Shown here one piece after another: positions 61,019 through 64,000 of a stretch of DNA of 64,000 nt. The stretch covers positions 62,001 to 126,000 of the forward strand of contig JAFPBO010000031.1 in the NCBI GenBank assembly GCA_017390475.1, in the 5' to 3' direction. The notes beneath the pieces were generated by a model. That model was not told the origin of the DNA and did not search any database. It saw only the letters and a program-made list of their open reading frames with translations. Position numbers and translations under genes: made by a program. The first letter of the stretch is position 1. Every line of letters starts with the position of its first letter. Source of the stretch: Loktanella sp. (GTDB lineage Bacteria > Pseudomonadota > Alphaproteobacteria > Rhodobacterales > Rhodobacteraceae).

Positions 61019-63958
61019 ATGACTGACTTGTTGGCCAGTGAGAACCTGCTGGCAGAGAATTTTGCAGACCTGTCTCAGCAACGGGATGGTGGCGCTGTAT
61101 ACCTTATTGAACACGGCCTTTCCCGTGATCAACTCGAGGAATTATTTTATCTCGTAGGCCATAGGGCCGAGCGGCGGCAGTTTGCAAAGCGGGCGTGGGA
61201 AGATTACCCACTGTCGATCTGTGTGGCGGTTACGGAAATCGGCTACCATTACAGAGGTACCGGCACAGACTTCTGGCCAATGCTTGAATCTGCGATGAAA
61301 ATCGAAATCCCCATCCCCCAACGGAGCGTGATCTCCGATTTATTCCGGTACTGCGCAAAGCACTATGGAACGGCGCGACCGCTTGACGACGCGTGGACTT
61401 CGGTCTTCCCGCACATTGCATGGCCCGTCCGCAATGCCATGGTGCCGCGAGAGATACACGGATCATTGGCACGCCTGGTCAGAGAATTTCTGTCCCAGAC
61501 CCGTGGCATAAGCGTAACCCGCGCCACATTGCCCGGTCTGCGCGAACTTGCGAGGGGCTTCGGGTCCCGAAGGCTGGAGTCATGGCTTCAGGATGAGGAC
61601 CTTGCGCTCTCGGTGATTGGCTACCTCGTGTCAGGTCGCATTGGCGAATTAAGTAAGGAACAGGGTTTCATGCAGCGCCTTGGAAATGATCTGCGTTCCG
61701 AAAGCGAAGTCAGACGCCTTGAACGCATCATCAGGGCCCGACGGCTCGCCATGCATCAGGGGCTGGGCAGCCTTCCAAAGGCAAGATACGAACTCTTGCT
61801 TGATGACGCGGAAGCCCGAGGGCTGGCTGTCAGGGGGCCGAACTTGGCACCCGTAGAAATCGAAGCGGTCAGGGCTGAGCTTGATGTTCCATTATCGAGT
61901 CTGACAGTTAATGTCGGCGCAAGATCCACAACGCTCGAGCGTTTCCTCGGCGGTGATATTGTGTTTATCGGACGCCCAATTGGCGAGGTTCCCCATCCGC
62001 GTCTCATCGAGCTTGATATGCCCGAATGGCTGAAAGCAGCAATCGTTCCTGCTCCCGGGTTGCTTTTTCGAGATGAGGGCGATGATGGTTACCAAACGCA
62101 ACTGAGACCGTCCGACAGAGTGACAGCAGGAATCTCATTTTACGAACAGGCTCTCGAGGGGCTGACGCCCGACGACTGGGGAGACGGGCTATATCATTTC
62201 GTGAGCGGAACGCCGGACGGCGACAAGGCGTTGGCAAGACATGGCCTTCATGTCGAAGCTGGGCAGATTGTCGAATTTCGGGGTGGTCTGACCCTGCATC
62301 ATGACGGCACCACTGTAGGTCAGGCGTCTGGACGCCCGGCTCAGGCGCTGCCGGGGATCCCCTTGATGATTGTCGCAGAACGCTTGGACGGGTCGGAAAC
62401 CGTCGAGTTCCCGCTATCGGACAACCGCTGGAATGCGCTCCCCATGACGGAAGGTATCTGGACGCTTTCCTCGGCAGGCACGTCCAAGATCCCGCCGATT
62501 GATCTGGTGTTCCGTGAGATAGAACCGCCTGAACCAGTTGCCCTATCCCTTCAGCCAGAAAGCATTGGCCTTTCGGAACTCGCACGAGGGGCGGGCGCGT
62601 TGCACATTTCTTCGCCCATCACACTGCATGAGGTCGACATCATTTGCGCGCTCGAGTCCAGTGACGGCCAGTCCAAAGTCGTTTGTGTCCGCGCAACGAC
62701 TTCGCCGGCCAAGGTTGCTTTTGATGGACCAGAGTTCTTCGAAATGCGCGCTGCCGCACGCCTCTGGAGTGGTGGCGGCATGCGCGCCAGACTGCGGGTC
62801 CGCGCGGCAGGGCTGGACGACCGATCTTGGACTTTGAAAGCCCCAGAACTGGAATGGACATATGAGCGCAGCAGCGGTCAATGGACCGGAATAGGCCAAA
62901 CGCCGCTTGGCTCGCTCGAATGTGATCCGGTGACATCCTGCACAACATTCGTGCAGCGGGATCCTACACCAGCGAGGCCGTCACCAGAATACAGGCTGCT
63001 CCGTCCGAATACCCCGAGCGATAGCGCCTTGAGAAATTGCATTCTGGAAGAGCCCACAGCAGACATGTCATTGGCGGAGCTGCCCCGTGCCATCGCGGAT
63101 CCAATCCTCCGGCTTTCCGAGGCTGGTGCTGGTGGCGGCTCTCTGATGAAAGGGTTGGATGCCTATCTCTGCTGGCGACTGGCGACGGCCGAGACTGCGA
63201 TTGGCGAAGCCCTTCGAACAAGCGCGAGCAGACGAGTTGAGGACCGACTGGTTGCCGCTCTATGTGGTAACCATTGGATGAAAACGGAAAAGGCCTGTCG
63301 TGGACTGGGCACGAGCTTCCATCAGCGCCTTGTAGCGGAAGCCGTCAATGAAGGCCTTGCCTGTGACACCACGGCTTTCTCACCGCTGACCGAGGGTGAG
63401 AGACGTGACTTGATCATTCTTTTGGAGGACGGCTTCCGTCGCGCACTGCCTGCGCCGGACTTGATCGTCGTTCCTGACGGCGAGATGTGGCCCGAGTTGG
63501 ACGATGCCGTGCTTGATGCGTGGGAGAAACTGTCAGAGAAATCTGTTTCAGCGGGAGGATCTGAATTGGAATTCGACGCGGGTAACGCCGATGGTCTCTG
63601 GCAGAAGCTTGTGGTGCGTGCCCGCGAAGCAGCACGTCTTCCTGAACTGACTGCGCTCATACTGCCTTCCCTGCGTGCCAACAGCCTTGAAAGGGTGCCG
63701 TACGAGTCCAGCCATCTGGATGACCTTATTGCGGCTTTGGTTTCAAGCCATGCAGACGTTCAGTCTCGCAGCGGGCGCTGGATAACTCCTGCTGATCTGC
63801 GAACTCTGTTGCACCTGTTCCTTGCGCCGGAACGCGTCATGGATGACCCGGAATGGCGAGGCAGACTGCTACGTTTCGGGGCAGACCGTTTCACTGCACG
63901 CGCCGTGCGCTATACAGCCTTGCGCTATCGCGCGACGACAAGTGTTGCCCTTCAATGA
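61019..63958 (+). CDS. large protein of unknown family (about 980 aa), divergent from the DISARM-like operon
   Basis: 979 aa from the ATG at 61019 (MTDLLASENLLAENFADLSQ); an ATG at 60944 would add 25 residues but the AT-rich DNA there looks like promoter. No P-loop, nuclease, methyltransferase or membrane motif is visible. An N-terminal region with FWPMLESAMKIEIPIPQRSV and SVFPHIAWPVRNAMVPREIH looks helical. The middle (about 320-680) is beta-rich, with LVFREIEPPEPVALSLQPES, like a repeat-type binding or scaffold region. The C-terminal third is helical. Its stop overlaps the next start (ATGA). Context suggests a sensor or target-recognition subunit; function unknown. Confidence 0.8.
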   Translation: MTDLLASENLLAENFADLSQQRDGGAVYLIEHGLSRDQLEELFYLVGHRAERRQFAKRAWEDYPLSICVAVTEIGYHYRGTGTDFWPMLESAMKIEIPIPQRSVISDLFRYCAKHYGTARPLDDAWTSVFPHIAWPVRNAMVPREIHGSLARLVREFLSQTRGISVTRATLPGLRELARGFGSRRLESWLQDEDLALSVIGYLVSGRIGELSKEQGFMQRLGNDLRSESEVRRLERIIRARRLAMHQGLGSLPKARYELLLDDAEARGLAVRGPNLAPVEIEAVRAELDVPLSSLTVNVGARSTTLERFLGGDIVFIGRPIGEVPHPRLIELDMPEWLKAAIVPAPGLLFRDEGDDGYQTQLRPSDRVTAGISFYEQALEGLTPDDWGDGLYHFVSGTPDGDKALARHGLHVEAGQIVEFRGGLTLHHDGTTVGQASGRPAQALPGIPLMIVAERLDGSETVEFPLSDNRWNALPMTEGIWTLSSAGTSKIPPIDLVFREIEPPEPVALSLQPESIGLSELARGAGALHISSPITLHEVDIICALESSDGQSKVVCVRATTSPAKVAFDGPEFFEMRAAARLWSGGGMRARLRVRAAGLDDRSWTLKAPELEWTYERSSGQWTGIGQTPLGSLECDPVTSCTTFVQRDPTPARPSPEYRLLRPNTPSDSALRNCILEEPTADMSLAELPRAIADPILRLSEAGAGGGSLMKGLDAYLCWRLATAETAIGEALRTSASRRVEDRLVAALCGNHWMKTEKACRGLGTSFHQRLVAEAVNEGLACDTTAFSPLTEGERRDLIILLEDGFRRALPAPDLIVVPDGEMWPELDDAVLDAWEKLSEKSVSAGGSELEFDAGNADGLWQKLVVRAREAARLPELTALILPSLRANSLERVPYESSHLDDLIAALVSSHADVQSRSGRWITPADLRTLLHLFLAPERVMDDPEWRGRLLRFGADRFTARAVRYTALRYRATTSVALQ

Positions 63959-64000
63959 AACCCCTTCAACTCATCCAATCAGGCTTTCACGCCCTTGAAA
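63955..64000 (+). CDS. gene truncated by the window end (first 15 codons)
   Basis: ATG at 63955 overlaps the preceding TGA (ATGA), giving MKPLQLIQSGFHALE and continuing past the edge. Translational coupling with the large unknown protein marks it as part of the same operon. Too short to identify. Confidence 0.6.
   Translation, partial: MKPLQLIQSGFHALE

Larger units (their letters stand above)
46480..64000. mobile_element. integrase-bearing genomic island (right end outside window)
   Basis: Begins just upstream of serB with a tyrosine recombinase pointing at the core gene, followed by excisionase-like proteins, phage-type repressors, a ParA-like module, an AIPR gene and a DISARM-like cluster. 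Gene density falls and local base composition varies strongly (AT-rich at 51.5-53.2 kb). No tRNA is seen at the junction and attachment repeats cannot be defined because the other end is not in the window. The left boundary is approximate (between 46342 and 46555). Confidence 0.75.

Overview
The window reads as a chromosome segment of an alphaproteobacterium, most likely Rhodobacterales (Roseobacter-type marine Rhodobacteraceae). The case rests on high GC, the late cobalamin genes cobN-cobO with bluB, the DUF1244-dapE pair, a CenR-type response regulator, the nucleoside-recognition membrane protein beside an Lrp regulator, and short REP-like palindromes. A ferredoxin-type divinyl-reductase (BciB-like) gene has an exact TGT-N12-ACA site in front of it. 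This suggests, without proving it, an aerobic anoxygenic phototroph.

Core region, about 1-46.3 kb. Cobalamin genes and a YrbL-like protein come first (0.6-6.4 kb). Next are a TPP-dependent enzyme, a flavin reductase, gamma-glutamyltransferase, thiolase, free-methionine sulfoxide reductase and a homocysteine methyltransferase (6.5-13.6 kb). A frameshifted glycosyltransferase, a membrane transporter with its Lrp neighbour, a DUF4139 protein, asd and the bciB-like gene follow (13.6-20.2 kb). Then come a CBS protein, mscL, YtoQ, a methyltransferase/LysR pair, pheST with two small genes between, rplT-rpmI and pyk (20-31.6 kb). The core closes with DUF1244-dapE, rnr, a lytic transglycosylase, rppH, an L,D-transpeptidase, two paralogous glycosyltransferases, ribA, cenR, rhodanese, a Cys/Met PLP lyase and serB (31.8-46.3 kb).

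Island, about 46.5 kb to the right edge. A tyrosine integrase sits immediately upstream of serB. It is followed by two small DNA-binding proteins (one overlapping the integrase by 175 nt) and a divergent XRE repressor with a clear promoter/operator. A second module has a ParA-like ATPase, a secreted protein, a HigA-N-terminus-like 68-aa protein and a divergent XRE regulator. An AT-rich AIPR-family defence gene comes next.

The right end carries the most interesting unit. Three overlapping genes on the minus strand encode a UvrD-like helicase, a DrmA-like helicase and a DrmB-like DUF1998 zinc protein. A ~980-residue protein of unknown family is transcribed divergently, and its stop overlaps the start of another gene that runs off the window. 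The DrmA/DrmB pair is the core of DISARM. No methyltransferase or DrmC is visible, and the UvrD plus large-unknown-protein context is not a DISARM layout I recognise. This is the best candidate for an undescribed or poorly described defence system here.

No rRNA, tRNA or CRISPR array was found.
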